39,740 nt of DNA from Penium margaritaceum (GCA_023375785.1 SZWC01003846.1:10110-49849), one strand, 5' to 3'. Shown: positions 1 to 12,815, counted from the first letter of the stretch. Translations and numbers: made by a program. Notes: a model not told the origin generated them from the sequence alone.

Positions 1-1001
1 TGGTCAGAAACACAGTGGTCAGAAACACAGTGGTCAGAAACACACTGGTCAGAAACACACTTGTCAGAAACACAATGGTTAGAAAAGCACCGGTGAAAAA
101 CACAGTCAACATAAACACAGTGGTTAGAAACACACTGGTGATGAACACACTGGTCTGAAACAGAGTGGTAAGAAACACAGTGGTCAGAAACACATTTGTC
201 AGAAACACACTCATCAGTGGCACAGTGGTCAGAAACACAGTGGTCAGAAACACGGTGGTCAGAAACACTGTGGTCAGAGACAAAGTGGTCAGAAACACAC
301 TGGTCAGACACGCAGTGGTCAGAAACACACTGGTCAGAAACACACTGGTCAGAACCACAATGGTCAGAAGCACACTGGTCAGAAACACACTGGGCAGACA
401 CACACTGGTCAGAAACACACTGGTTAGAAACACACTTGTCAGAAACACAGTGGTTAGAAACACGGTGGTATAAAACACAGTGGTCAGAAACACACTGGTC
501 AGAAACCTGCTGGTGAGAAACACACTGGTCCGAAACAGAGTGGTAAGAAACACAGTGGTCAGAAACACAGTGGTCAGAAACACACTGGTCAGTGGCACAG
601 TGGTCAGAAACACAGTGGTCTGAAACACGGTGGTCTGAAACACTGTGGTCAGAGACACAGTGGTCAGAAACACACTGGTCAGACACGCAGTGGTCAGAAA
701 CACACTGATCAGAAACACAGTGGTCAGAAACACACTGGTCAGACACGCAGTGGTCAGAAACACACTGATCAGAAACACAATGGTCAGAAACACACTGGTC
801 AGAAACACACTGGTCAGAAACACAGTGGTTAGAAACACACTGGTCATAAACACAGTGGTCAGAAACACACCGGTCAGAAACACAGTGGTCAGAAACACAG
901 TGGTCAGAAACACACTGGTCAGAAACACAGTGGTCAGAAACACAACGGTCAGAAACACGGTGGTCAGAAACACAGTGGTCAGAAACACACTGGTCAGAAT
1001 C
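1..1001 (+). repeat. Diverged monomeric 15-bp units at left edge, with a 375-bp-spaced duplication
   Basis: This stretch has no gene, only 15-bp units in constant register. A series of variant units (ACTGGTCYGAAACAGAG, GGTAAG, CAGTGGCAC, CACTGTGGTCAGAGACA, CAGACACGCAG) occurs at about 136-345 and again at about 511-720. The two copies are offset by exactly 375 bp (25 units; CAGTGGCAC at 215 and 590) and have since gained scattered substitutions. Within the second copy, a 60-bp (4-unit) doublet carries CAGACACGCAG at 686 and 746. The first base of the window is already inside a unit. Confidence 0.85.
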
Positions 1002-2525
1002 ACAGTGGTCAGAAACACACTGGTCAGACACGCAGTGGTCCGAAACACACTGATCAGAAACACAGTGGTCAGAAACACAGCGGTCAGAAACGCAGTGGTC
1101 AGAAACACAGTGGTCAGAATCACAGTGGTCAGAGACTCATAGGTGAGAAAAACAGTCGTGACAATGACAGTGGTCAGAAACACACTGGTCAGACACGCAG
1201 TGGTCCGAAACACACTGATCAGAAACACAGTGGTCAGAAACACAGCGGTCAGAAACGCAGTGGTCAGAAACACAGTGGTCAGAATCACAGTGGTCAGAGA
1301 CTCATAGGTGAGAAAAACAGTCGTGACAATGACAGTGGTCAGAAACACACTGGTCAGACACGCAGTGGTCCGAAACACACTGATCAGAAACACAGTGGTC
1401 AGAAACACAGCGGTCAGAAACGCAGTGGTCAGAAACACAGTGGTCAGAATCACAGTGGTCAGAGACTCATAGGTGAGAAAAACAGTCGTGACAATGACAG
1501 TGGTCAGAAACACACTGGTCAGACACGCAGTGGTCCGAAACACACTGATCAGAAACACAGTGGTCAGAAACACAGCGGTCAGAAACGCAGTGGTCAGAAA
1601 CACAGTGGTCAGAATCACAGTGGTCAGAGACTCATAGGTGAGAAAAACAGTCGTGACAATGACAGTGGTCAGAAACACACTGGTCAGACACGCAGTGGTC
1701 CGAAACACACTGATCAGAAACACAGTGGTCAGAAACACAGCGGTCAGAAACGCAGTGGTCAGAAACACAGTGGTCAGAATCACAGTGGTCAGAGACTCAT
1801 AGGTGAGAAAAACAGTCGTGACAATGACAGTGGTCAGAAACACACTGGTCAGACACGCAGTGGTCCGAAACACACTGATCAGAAACACAGTGGTCAGAAA
1901 CACAGCGGTCAGAAACGCAGTGGTCAGAAACACAGTGGTCAGAATCACAGTGGTCAGAGACTCATAGGTGAGAAAAACAGTCGTGACAATGACAGTGGTC
2001 AGAAACACACTGGTCAGACACGCAGTGGTCCGAAACACACTGATCAGAAACACAGTGGTCAGAAACACAGCGGTCAGAAACGCAGTGGTCAGAAACACAG
2101 TGGTCAGAATCACAGTGGTCAGAGACTCATAGGTGAGAAAAACAGTCGTGACAATGACAGTGGTCAGAAACACACTGGTCAGACACGCAGTGGTCCGAAA
2201 CACACTGATCAGAAACACAGTGGTCAGAAACACAGCGGTCAGAAACGCAGTGGTCAGAAACACAGTGGTCAGAATCACAGTGGTCAGAGACTCATAGGTG
2301 AGAAAAACAGTCGTGACAATGACAGTGGTCAGAAACACACTGGTCAGACACGCAGTGGTCCGAAACACACTGATCAGAAACACAGTGGTCAGAAACACAG
2401 CGGTCAGAAACGCAGTGGTCAGAAACACAGTGGTCAGAATCACAGTGGTCAGAGACTCATAGGTGAGAAAAACAGTCGTGACAATGACAGTGGTCAGAAA
2501 CACACTGGTCAGACACGCAGTGGTC
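1002..2525 (+). repeat. 165-bp (11-mer) higher-order array, about 9.2 copies
   Basis: Eleven 15-bp units form a 165-bp block. It is recognised by the variant AGGTGAGAAAAACAG followed by TCGTGACAATGACAG, at 1141, 1306, 1471, 1636, 1801, 1966, 2131, 2296 and 2461. By line comparison the eight full blocks between 1141 and 2460 look identical, whereas the monomers around them are heavily diverged. The repeat match begins inside a partial block at about 1002 and ends at about 2525, where TGGTCCG becomes TGGTCAG. Such homogeneity implies very recent amplification or an assembly expansion. Its exact copy number in the real genome is uncertain. Confidence 0.95.
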
Positions 2526-5426
2526 AGAAACACACTGGTCAGAACCACACTGGTCAGAATCACACTAGTCAGAAACACAGTGGTTAGAAACACAGTGGTC
2601 AGAAACACAGTAGTCAGAAACACACTGGTCAGAAACACAGCGGTCAGAAACACAGTGGTCGGAGACACATTGGTCTGATAAACAGTGGTCAAAGACACAG
2701 TGGTCAGAAACACACAGGTCAGAAACACACTGGTCAGAAACACAGTGGTCAGAAACACACTAGTCAGAAGCACACTGGTCAGAAACACAGTGGTCAGAAA
2801 CACACTGGTCTGAAACACTGTGGTGAGAAACACACTGGTCAGAAACACAGTGGTCAGAAACACACTGGTCAGAAACACAGTGGTCAGAAACACACTGGTC
2901 AGAATCACAGTGGTCAGAAACACACTGTTCAGAAACACAGTCGTCAGAAACACATTGGTCAGACACGGTGGTCAGAAACACAGTGGTCAGACACACAGTG
3001 GTCCGAAACAAACTGGTCAGAAACACACTAATCAGAAACACAGTGGTCAGAAACACAGTGGTCAGAAACACAGTGGTCATAAACACAGTGGTGAGAGACA
3101 CAATGATCAGAAACACGCTGGTCAGAAACACACTGTTTAGAAATACAGTGGTCGGAAACACAGTGGTCAGAAAGACACTGGTCAGAAACACAGTGGTCAG
3201 AAACACAATGTTCAGAAACACACTGGCCAGAAACACCCTGGTCAGGAACACAGTGGTCAGAAATACAGTGGTCAGAAACACATTGCTCAGAATCACAGTG
3301 GTCAGAAACACGGTGGTCAGAAACACAGTGGTCAAGAACACACTGGTCAGAAACACAGTGGTCAGAAACACAGTGGTCAGAAACATACCGGTCAGAAGCA
3401 GAGTGGTCAGAAACACAATGGTCAGAACACAGTGGACAGAAACACAGTGTTCAGAAACGCTGTGCTCAGAAACACGGTGGTCAGAAACACTATGGTCAGA
3501 AACACATTGGTCAGGAACACAGTGGTCCGAAACACATTGGTCATAAACACGGTGGTCAGAATGACAGTGGTCAGAAACACAGTGGTCAGAAACACAGTGG
3601 TGAGAATCACAGTGGTCAGAGACACACTGGTCAGAAACAAAGTGGTCAAAAACACAGTGGTCAGAAACACACTGCTTCGAAACACACTGGTCAGAACCAC
3701 AGTGGTCAGAAACACACTGGTCAGAAACACACTGGGAAGAAACACACTGGTCAGAAACACACTGGTCAGAAACACGCTTGGCAGAAGCAGAGTGGTAAGA
3801 AATACAGTGGTCAGAAACACAGTGGTCAGAAACACACTAGTCAGTGGCACAGTCGTCCGAAACACATTGGTCAGAAACACAATGGTCAGAAACACTGTGG
3901 TCAGAAACACAGCGGTCAGAAACACACTGGTCAGAAACACACTGGTCAGAAACACGGTTGTTAGAAACACAGTGGTCAGAAACACAGTGATCAGAAACAC
4001 ACCGGTCAGAAACACATTTGTCAGAAACACACTGGTCAGAAACACAGTAGTCAGAAACACAGTGGTCAGAAACACAGTGGTCAGAAACACAGTGGTCAGA
4101 AACGCAGTTGTCAAAACACACTGGTCCGAAACACAGTGATCAGAAACACACTCGTCAGAAACACAGTCGTCAAAAACACACTGGTCAGAAACACAGTGGT
4201 CAGAAACACACTAGTCAGAAACACAGTGGTCAGAAACATAGTGGTCATAAACACACTGGTTATAAACACACTGGTCAGAAACACAATGGTCAGAAACACA
4301 CTGTTGAGAAACACAGCGGTCAGAAACACACTGGTCAGAAACACACTGTTCAGAAACACTGTGGTCAGAAACACAGTTGCAGAAACACACTGGTCAGAAA
4401 CACGGTGGTCAGAAACACAGTGGTCAGAAACACACTGGTCAGAAACACACTGTTCAGAAACACTGTGGTCAGAAACACAGTTGCAGAAACACACTGGTCA
4501 GAAACACGGTGGTCAGAAACACAGTGGTCAGAAACACACTGGTCAGAAACACAATGGTCAGAGACACAATGGTCAAAAACACAGTGGTCAGAAACACAGT
4601 GGTCAGAAACACAGTGGTCAGAAACACAGTGGCTAAAAACACAGTGGTCAGGAACATAGTGGTCAGAAACAGAATGGTCAGAAACACAGTGGTCTGAATC
4701 ACAGTGGTAAGAGACTCAGATGTCAGAAACACAATGGTGAGAATGACAGTGGTCAGAAACACACTGGTCAGAAACACAGTGGTCAGAAACACACTGGTCA
4801 GAAACACACTAGTCTGAAACACACTGGTCAGAAACATATTGGTCAAAAACACACTGGTCAGAAACACACTGATCAGAAACACACTGGTCAAAAACACACT
4901 GAAGAGAAACACAGTGATCAGAAACACACTGTTCATAAACACAGTGGTCAGAAACACACTAGACAGAAACACAGTGGTCGGAAACACAGTGGTCAGAAAC
5001 ACAGTAGTCACAAACACATTGGTCAGAAACACACTGGCCAGAAACACACTGTTCAGAAACACAGTGGTCAGAAGCACACTGATCAGAAACGCAGTGGTCA
5101 GAAACACAATGGTCAGAAACACTCTGGTCAGAAACACACTGGTCAGGAGCACAGCTGTCAGGAACATACTGGTCAGAACCACAGTGGTCGGAATCACAGT
5201 GGTCAGAAACACACTGGTAAGAAAGACACTGGTCTGAAACACAGTGGTCAGAAACACAGTGGTCAGAAACACACTAGTCAGAAGCACACAGGTCTGAAAC
5301 ACAGTGGTCAGAAACACAGTGGTTAGAGACACGTTGGTCAGAAACACACTGGTCAGAGGCACTGTGGTCAGAAACACAGTGGTCATAAACACACTGGTCA
5401 GAAACACTGTGGTCAGAAACACAGTG
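2526..5426 (+). repeat. Diverged monomeric 15-bp units
   Basis: This stretch contains no gene and no long higher-order array. It holds about 190 variably substituted units. Register slips occur at about 2966 (two bases lost in CAGACACGG), 3424, 4112, 4377 and 4481. A stretch near 3781-3880 (CAGAGTGGTAAG followed by CAGTGGCACAG) resembles the duplicated segment at the left edge of the window. That suggests dispersal of the same variant series over kilobases. Confidence 0.85.
4331..4540 (+). repeat. 104-bp doublet
   Basis: Two adjacent copies of a seven-unit block, shortened by one base, are marked by the 14-bp unit TTGCAGAAACACAC at 4377 and 4481. Both copies carry the same deletion, so the duplication came after the deletion. 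This supports the base loss being real sequence rather than a read error. Confidence 0.8.
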
Positions 5427-5712
5427 GTCAGAACACCCTGGTCAGAAACACACTGGTCAGACACACAGTGGTTAGAAACACAGTAGTCAGAAACACGGTG
5501 GTCAGAAACACACTGGTCAGAAACACAGTGGTCATAAACAAAGTGGTCAGAAACGCAGTGGTTAGAAACACAGTGGTCAGAAACACACTGGTCAGAAACA
5601 CAGTGGTCAGAAACACAGTGGTCAATGACACACTAGTCAGAAAAACAGTTGTCATAAACACAGTGGTCAGAAACACACTGATCAGAAACACCGTGGTCAG
5701 AAACACACTAGA

Positions 5713-5984
5713 CAGAAACACAGTGGTGAGAAACACAGTGGTCAAGGACACACTAGTCAGAAGCACACTGATCAGAAACGCAGTGGTCAGAAACATACTG
5801 TTCAGAAACACAGTCGTCAGAAAAACACAGCCCAGAAACACAGTGGTGAGAAACACAGTGGTCAAGGACACACTAGTCAGAAGCACACTGATCAGAAACG
5901 CAGTGGTCAGAAACATACTGTTCAGAAACACAGTCGTCAGAAAAACACAGCCCAGAAACACAGTGGTGAGAAACACAGTGGTCA
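5713..5984 (+). repeat. 120-bp (8-mer) doublet
   Basis: Each base from about 5713 to 5864 matches the base 120 positions on. Markers are GTCAAGGACAC (5741, 5861) and ACAGCCCAG (5828, 5948). A third, more diverged relative follows up to about 6060, where the marker reads ACAGCTCAG. Confidence 0.9.
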
Positions 5985-6660
5985 GAAACATACTGATCAG
6001 AATTACAGTGGTCAGAAACATACTGTTCAGAAACACAGTCGTCAGAAAAACACAGCTCAGAAACACAGTGGTCAGAAACACACTGGTGAGAAACACAATG
6101 GTTAGAAACACACTGGTCAGACAACAGTGGTCAGGAACAAAATGGTAAGAAACACCGTGGTCAGAGACATACTGGTCAGAAACACACTGGTCAGAAACAC
6201 AATGGTCAGAAACACACTGTTCATAAACACACTGGTCAGAAACACAGTGGTCAGAAACACAGTGATCATAAACACAGTGGACAGAAACACAGTGGTCAGA
6301 AACACAGTGGTCAGAAACACACTGGTCAGAAACACAGTGGTCAGAAACACACTGGTCAAAAACACAGTGGTCAGAAACACAGTGGTCAGAAACACAGTGG
6401 TCAGAAACAGGGTTGTCAGAAACACAATGGTCAGACACACAGTGGTCAGAAACACAGTGGTCCCAAACACAGTGGTCAGAAACACAGTGGTCAGAAACAC
6501 AGTGGTCAGAAACACAGTGGTAAGAAACACACTGGTCAGAATCACACTGGTCAGAAACACAGTGGTTAGAAACAAAGTGGCCAGAAACACAGTGGTAGAA
6601 AACACAGAGGTCAGAAACACACTGGTCAGAAGCACACTGGTCAGAAACACAGTGGTCTGA

Positions 6661-8100
6661 AACACGGTGGTCGGAATTACACTGGTCAGAATTTCACTGG
6701 TCAGAAACACGGCGATCAGAAACACACTGGTCAGAGTCACAGTGGTCAGAAACACACTGGTCAGAAACACACTGGTCAGAAGCACACTGGTCAGAAACAT
6801 AGTGGTCAGAAACACGGTGGTCAGAAACACAGTGATCAGAATCACAGTGGTCAGAAACCAAGTGGTCAGAAACACAGTGGTCAGAAACACACTGGTCAGA
6901 GTCACAGTGGTCAGAAACACACTGGTCAGAAAGAATCACACTGGTCAGAAACACGCTGGACAGAAACACGCTGGTCAAAAAAACAGTGGTCAGAAACACA
7001 CTGGTCATAAACACAGTGGTCAAAAACACGCTGGTCAAAACACAGTGGTCAGAAACACACTGGTCAGAAACACACTGGTCAGAAACACACTGGTCAGAAA
7101 CACAGTCATCAGAAACACAGCGTTCAGAAACACACTGGTCAGAAACATAGTGGTCTGAAACACGGTGGTCGGAATTACACTGGTCAGAATTTCACTGGTC
7201 AGAAACACGGCGATCAGAAACACACTGGTCAGAAACACAGTGGTCAGAAACACAGTGGTCAGAAACACACTGGTGAGAAACAAACTGGTCAGAAACACAA
7301 TGGTAAGAAACCCAGTGGTCAGAAACACAGTGGTCAGAAACACGCTGCTCAGAAACGCAGTTGTCGGAAACATGGTGGTAAAAAACACAGTGGTCAGAAA
7401 CACACTGGTCAGAAACACGCTGGTCAGAAGCACATCTGTCAGAAACACAGTGGTCAGAAACACGCTGCTCAGAAACGCAGTTGTCGGAAACATGGTGGTA
7501 AAAAACACAGTGGTCAGAAACACACTGGTCAGAAACACGCTGGTCAGAAGCACATCTGTCAGAAACACGGTGGTCAGAAACACGGTGGTCAGAAACACAG
7601 CGGGCAAAAGCACAGTGATCAGAAACATAGTGGTCAGAAACAGAGTAGTCAGAAACACAGTGGTCACAAACACAGAGGTCGGAAACACAGTTGTCAGAAA
7701 CACACTGGTCAGAAACACAGTGGTCAGAAACACACTGGTCACAGTCAGAGTGGTCAGAAAATCACTGGTCAGAAAGAAACACACTGGTCAGAAACACGCT
7801 GGTCAGAAACACGCGGGTCAGAAAAACAGTGGTCAGAAACACACTGGTCATAAACACAGTGGTCAGAAACACGCTGGTCAGAAACACAATGGTCAGAAAC
7901 ACACTGGTCAGAAACACACTGGTCAGAAACACACTGGTCAGAAACACAGTCGTCAGAAACACAGCAGTCAGAAACACACTGGTCAGACAGACAGTGTTCT
8001 GAAACACAGTGGTCAGAAACACAGTGGTCCGAAACACGGTGGTCAGAATTACACTGGTCAGAAATTCACTGGTCAGAAACACAGCGATCAAAAACACACT
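6661..8100 (+). repeat. GAATTAC cassette, three dispersed copies
   Basis: A distinctive series (GGTGGTCNGAATTACAC, then an AAATTTCAC or AAATTCAC unit, then a GCGATCA unit) occurs with GAATTAC near 6674, 7172 and 8046, and again at 12272 in the second left super-repeat. The first two copies lie 498 bp apart. Each of them is preceded or followed by multi-unit blocks with shared CACGCTGG units. Two 19-bp units carrying a 4-base insertion after AGAAA (about 6922 and 7764) sit in equivalent places downstream of cassettes 1 and 2. Confidence 0.75.
7321..7568 (+). repeat. 120-bp (8-mer) doublet
   Basis: Bases 7321-7440 and 7441-7560 appear identical. Markers are CACGCTGCTCAG (7341, 7461) and AAGCACATCTGTCAG (7428, 7548). 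Confidence 0.92.
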
Positions 8101-8692
8101 GGTCAGAAACACAGTGGTCAGAAACACAGTGGCCAGAAACACAGTGGTTAGAAACACGCTGGTCAGAAACACAGTGGTCAGAAACACAGTGGTCAGAAAC
8201 ACAGTGGTCAGAAACACCGTTGCCAGAAACAGAGTGGTAAGAACCACAGTGGTCAGAAACACAGTGGTCAGAAACACAGTGGTCATAAACACAGCGGTCA
8301 GAAACAAACTGCAAAGAAAGACAGTGGTCAGACAAACAGTGGGCCGAAACCAAGTTGTCAGAATCACAGTCGTCAGAAACACACTGGTCGGAAACACACT
8401 GATCAGAAACACAGTGGTCAGAAACACACTGGTCAGAAACATAGCTGTCAGAAACGCAGTGGTAAGAAATACTCTAGTCACAAACACAGTGGTCATAAAC
8501 ACAGTGGTCATAAACACACTGGTCAGAAACACACTGATCAGAAACACAATGGTCAGAAACACGCTGTTCAGAAACACGGTGGTCAGAAACACCCTGGTCA
8601 TAAACACACTGGTCAGAAACACACTGTTCAGAAACACACTGGTCAGAAACACAGTGGTCAGAAACATACTGGTCAGAAACACGGTGGTCAGA

Positions 8693-8925
8693 AACACAGT
8701 GGTCAGAAACAGACTGGTCAGAAAGACAGTGGTCAGAAACACAGTGGTCAGAATCACACTGGTCAGAAACACAGTGGTCAGAAACACACTGGTCAGAAAC
8801 ACACTGGTCAGAAACACAGTGGTCAGAAACAGACTGGTCAGAAAGACAGTGGTCAGAAACACAGTGGTCAGAATCACACTGGTCAGAAACACAGTGGTCA
8901 GAAACACACTGGTCAGAAACACACT
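8693..8925 (+). repeat. 120-bp (8-mer) doublet
   Basis: The marker CAGACTGGTCAGAAAGACAG recurs at about 8710 and 8830, with a matching TCAGAATCACAC unit in both copies. The match ends where ACACTGG changes to ACACTAG. Confidence 0.9.
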
Positions 8926-9030
8926 AGTCAGACACACACTGGTCAGAAACATATTGGTAAGAAACACACTGGTCAGAAACACACTGGTCAGAAACACACT
9001 GATCAGAAACACACTGGTCATTAACACACT

Positions 9031-9298
9031 GGTTAGAAACACAGTGGTTCAAAGCACAATGGTCAGAAACACAGTGGTCAAAAACACACTTGTCAGAAAC
9101 ACACTCGCAGAAACACAGTGGTCAAAAACATAGCGGTTAGAAACACAGTGGTCAGAAACACACTGGTTAGAAACACAGTGGTTCAAAGCACAATGGTCAG
9201 AAACACAGTGGTCAAAAACACACTTGTCAGAAACACACTCGCAGAAACACAGTGGTCAAAAACATAGCGGTTAGAAACACAGTGGTCAGAAACACACT
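9031..9298 (+). repeat. 134-bp doublet
   Basis: GGTTAGAAACACAGTGGTTC occurs at 9031 and 9165. The period is nine units minus one base because each copy holds the 14-bp unit TCGCAGAAACACAG. Both copies also carry TTCAAAGCACAA and the CATAGCGGTTAG unit. Confidence 0.9.
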
Positions 9299-9517
9299 GG
9301 TCCACGGCACAGTGGTCAGAAACACAATTGTCAGAAAAACACTCGTCAGAAGCACTGTGGTTACAAACAAAGTGGTCAGAAACACACTGGTCAGAAACAC
9401 AGTGGTCAGAAACACACTGGTCCACGGCACAGTGGTCAGAAACACAATTGTCAGAAAAACACTCGTCAGAAGCACTGTGGTTACAAACAAAGTGGTCAGA
9501 AACACACTGGTCAGAAA
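9273..9517 (+). repeat. 120-bp (8-mer) doublet
   Basis: The 60 bases beginning at 9301 and 9421 are identical. They start with TCCACGGCAC and include AATTGTCAGAAAAACACTCG. The match ends where AAACAC becomes AAAGGC. Confidence 0.92.
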
Positions 9518-10010
9518 GGCAGTGGTCAGAAACACAGTGGTCAGAAACACTGTGTTCAGAAACACACTGGTCAGAAACACACTGGTCAGAACCACACTGG
9601 TCAGAATCACACTAGTCAGAAACACAGTGGTTAGAAACACAGTGGTCAGAAACACACTGGTCAGAAACACACTGGTCAGAAACACAGTGGTCAGGATCAC
9701 ACTGATCAGAAACGCAGTGGTCAGAAACACAATGGTCAGAAAGACACTGGTCAGAAACACACTGGTCAGAAACACAGTGATCATAAACACACTGTTCATA
9801 ACCACAGTGATCAGAAACACAGTGGTCAGAAACACAGAGGTTTGAAACACAGTGGTCAGAAACAAAGTGGTCACAAACACATTGGTCACAAACACACTGG
9901 TCAGAAACACACTGTTCAGAAACACAGTGGTCAGGATCACACTGATCAGAAACGCAGTGGTCAGAAACACAATGGTCAGAAAGACACTGGTCAGAAACAC
10001 ACTGGTCAGG

Positions 10011-10233
10011 AACACAGTGGTCATGAACATACTGGTCAGAACCACAGTGGTCAGAAACACAGTGGTCAGAAACACAGTGGTCAGAAACACAGTGGTTTGA
10101 AAGACAGGGTTCAGAAACACAGTGGTCATGAACATACTGGTCAGAACCACAGTGGTCAGAAACACAGTGGTCAGAAACACAGTGGTCAGAAACACAGTGG
10201 TTTGAAAGACAGGGTTCAGAAACACAGTGGTCA
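10011..10233 (+). repeat. 105-bp (7-mer) doublet
   Basis: TCATGAACATACTGG occurs at 10021 and 10126, and TTTGAAAGACAGGGTTCAG follows in both copies. Confidence 0.9.
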
Positions 10234-11132
10234 CAAACACACTAGTCAGAAGAACACAGGTCTGAAACAAAGTGGTCAGAAACACAGTGGTCAGAAGCAC
10301 ACTGGTCAGAAACACACTGGTCAGAGGCACAGTGGTCAAAAACACACTGGTCAGAAACACACTGGTCAGAAACACAGTGATCAGAAACACAGTAGTTAGA
10401 AATACATTGGTCAGAAACGCACTGGTCAGAGGCACAGTGGTCAGAAACACAGTGGTCATAAACACACTGGTCAGAAACACTCTGGTCAGAATCACAGTGG
10501 TCAGAACATCCCGGTCAGAAAAACACTGGTCAGACACACAGTGGTCAGAAACACAGTAGTCAGAAACACGGTGGTCAGAAACACACTGGTCAGAAACACA
10601 GTGGTCAGAAACACAGTGGTCAATGACACACTAGTCAGAAAAACAGTGGTAAAAAACACAGTGGTCAGAAACACACTGATCAGAAACACACTGGACAGAA
10701 ACACAGTGGTCAGAAACACGGTTTTCATAAACCCAGCGGTCAGAAAGACACTGGTCATGAACACAGTGGTCAGAAACACACTGGTCAGAAACACAGTGGT
10801 CAGAAACACGGTTGTCAGAAACACACCGGTCAGAAACACAGTTGTCAGAAACACACTGGTCAGAAACACAGTGGTCAGAAACACTCTGGTCAGAAAAACA
10901 GTGGTCAGGAACACAATGGTTAGAAACACAGTGGTCAGAAACACAATGGTCAGAAACACACTGGTGAGAAACACACTGGTGAGAAACACACTGGTCAGAA
11001 ACACAGTGGTCATAAACACAGTGGTCAGAAACACGGTTGTCAGAAACACACCGGTCAGAAACACATTGGTCAGAAACACAGTGGTGAGAAACACGCTGTT
11101 CAGAAACACACTGGTCAGAAACACAGTGGTGA

Positions 11133-11357
11133 AAAACACAGTGGTCATAAACACAGTGGACAGAAACACAGTGGTCAGAAACACAGTGGTCAGAAACACA
11201 CTGGTGAAAAACACAGTGGTCAGAAACAGAGTGGTCAGAAACACAGTGGTCATAAACACAGTGGACAGAAACACAGTGGTCAGAAACACAGTGGTCAGAA
11301 ACACACTGGTGAAAAACACAGTGGTCAGAAACAGAGTGGTCAGAAACACAGTGGTCA
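11133..11357 (+). repeat. 105-bp (7-mer) doublet
   Basis: CATAAACACAGTGGACAG occurs at 11146 and 11251, followed in both copies by a GGTGAAAAACACAG unit and an AAACAGAG unit. Confidence 0.9.
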
Positions 11358-11806
11358 GAGACACAGTGGTCAGAAACAGAGTTGCAGAAACACAATGGTC
11401 AGACACACAGTGGTCAGAAACACAGTGGTCACAAACACAGTGGTCAGAAACACGGTGCTCATGAACCCAGTGGTCAAAAACACAGTGGTACGAAACACAC
11501 TGGTCAGAATCACATTGGTCAGAAACACAGTGGTTAGAAACACTGTGGTCTGGAACACAGTGGTAGAAAACACAGAGGTCAGAAACACGCTGATCAGAAA
11601 CTGCGTGGTAAAAAACACTGTGGTCAGAAACACACTTTTCAGAAACACACTGGTCAGAAGCACACTGGTCAGAAACATAGTGGTCAGAAACACAGTGGTC
11701 AGAAACACAGTGGTCACAAACACAGATGTCAGAAACACAGTTCTCAGAAACACAGTGCTTAGAAACACAGTGGTCAGAAACACAGAGGTCAAAACCACAG
11801 TGGTAA

Positions 11807-12024
11807 GAAACACAGTGGTCAGAAACACAGTGGTCGGAAACACACTGGTCAGAAAGACAATGGTCAGAAGCACAGAAGTCTGAAACACAGTTGTCAGAAA
11901 CACACTGGTCAGAAACACAGTGGTCAGAAACACAGTGGTCGGAAACACACTGGTCAGAAAGACAATGGTCAGAAGCACAGAAGTCTGAAACACAGTTGTC
12001 AGAAACACACTGGTCAGAAACACA
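11807..12024 (+). repeat. 105-bp (7-mer) doublet
   Basis: TGGTCGGAAACACAC occurs at 11831 and 11936. AAAGACAATGG and the CAGAAGTCTGAAAC unit follow in both copies. Confidence 0.9.
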
Positions 12025-12394
12025 CTGATCAGAAACACAGTGGTCAGAAAACAAGTGGTCAGAAACACAGTGGTCAGAAACACACTCGTCAGAGTCACAG
12101 TGGTCAAAAACACACTGGTCATAAACACAGTGGTCATAAACATGCTGGTCAGAAACACAGTGGTCAAAAACACACCGGTCAGAAACAAACTGTTCAGAAA
12201 CACACTGGTCAGAAACACAGTGTTCAGAAACACAGTGGTCAGAAACACAGTGGTCCGAAACACGGTGGTCGGAATTACACTGGTCAGAAATTCACTGGTC
12301 AGAAACACAGCGATCAGAAACACACTGGTCAGAAAGACAGTGGTCAGAGACAAAGTGGTCAGAAACACACTGGTGAGAAACAAACTGGTCAGAA

Positions 12395-12645
12395 ACACAC
12401 TGGTAGGAAACACAATGGTCAGAAACACAGTGGTTAGAAACACAGTGGTTCGAGAACACACTGCTCAGAAACGCAGTTGTCAGAAACATGGTGGTAAAAA
12501 AACACAGTGGTCAGAAACACACTGGTAGGAAACACAATGGTCAGAAACACAGTGGTTAGAAACACAGTGGTTCGAGAACACACTGCTCAGAAACGCAGTT
12601 GTCAGAAACATGGTGGTAAAAAAACACAGTGGTCAGAAACACACC
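12395..12645 (+). repeat. 122-bp doublet with two 16-bp units per copy
   Basis: GGTAGGAAACACAATGG recurs with the TAGG motif at 12404 and 12526. The period is eight units plus two because each copy carries a 16-bp GGTTCGAGAACACAC-type unit and an A-run lengthened by one (GGTAAAAAAACACAG). These shared insertions raise the register by four bases in total. Confidence 0.88.
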
Positions 12646-12815
12646 GGTCAGGAACACACTGGTCAGAAGCACATTTGTCAGAAACACAGTGGTCAGAAAT
12701 ACTGTGGTCAGCATCAAAGTGGTCAGAAACACAGTGGTCAGAAACACACTCGTCAGAAACACAGTGGTCAGAAACACAGTGGTCAGAAACACAGTGGTCA
12801 TGAACACATTGGTCA

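Larger units (their letters stand above)
5427..9100 (+). repeat. Left super-repeat, copy 1
   Basis: A colinear series of rare variant units is shared with 10500-14100 at an offset near 5.0 kb. GTCAGAACAYCCYGG occurs at 5427 and 10500. GTCAATGACAC is at 5621 and 10619. CATAAACACAGTGGACAG is at 6267 and 11146. GGAATTACAC is at 7171 and 12271. AAGCACATYTGTCAG is at 7428/7548 and 12667. GTAAGAAATACTSTA is at 8462 and 13352/13457. CATATTGG is at 8950 and 13975. The offsets range from 4,879 to 5,239 bp because each copy has gained its own internal doublets. Boundaries are approximate. Confidence 0.8.
9031..10499 (+). repeat. Linker between left super-repeat copies, dense in doublets
   Basis: No gene. 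The stretch contains a 134-bp doublet, a 120-bp doublet, a 240-bp-spaced duplication (TCAGGATCACACTGATCAG at 9691 and 9931) and a 105-bp doublet. Part of it (the GATCAGAAACGCAG unit followed by AAAGACAC, and later CAGAGGCAC units) also resembles about 5070-5370. This suggests that it is the beginning of the next super-repeat. Confidence 0.75.

Noticed and set aside
1002..2525. Regular direct repeats suggesting a CRISPR array
   Set aside because: The blocks are contiguous and identical with no unique spacers, and the whole window is the same 15-bp unit.
5868..5990. TGATCA palindromes (CTGATCAG units) as possible operator or restriction-linked sites
   Set aside because: They are single-base variants of TGGTCAG scattered through the array with no consistent spacing of their own.
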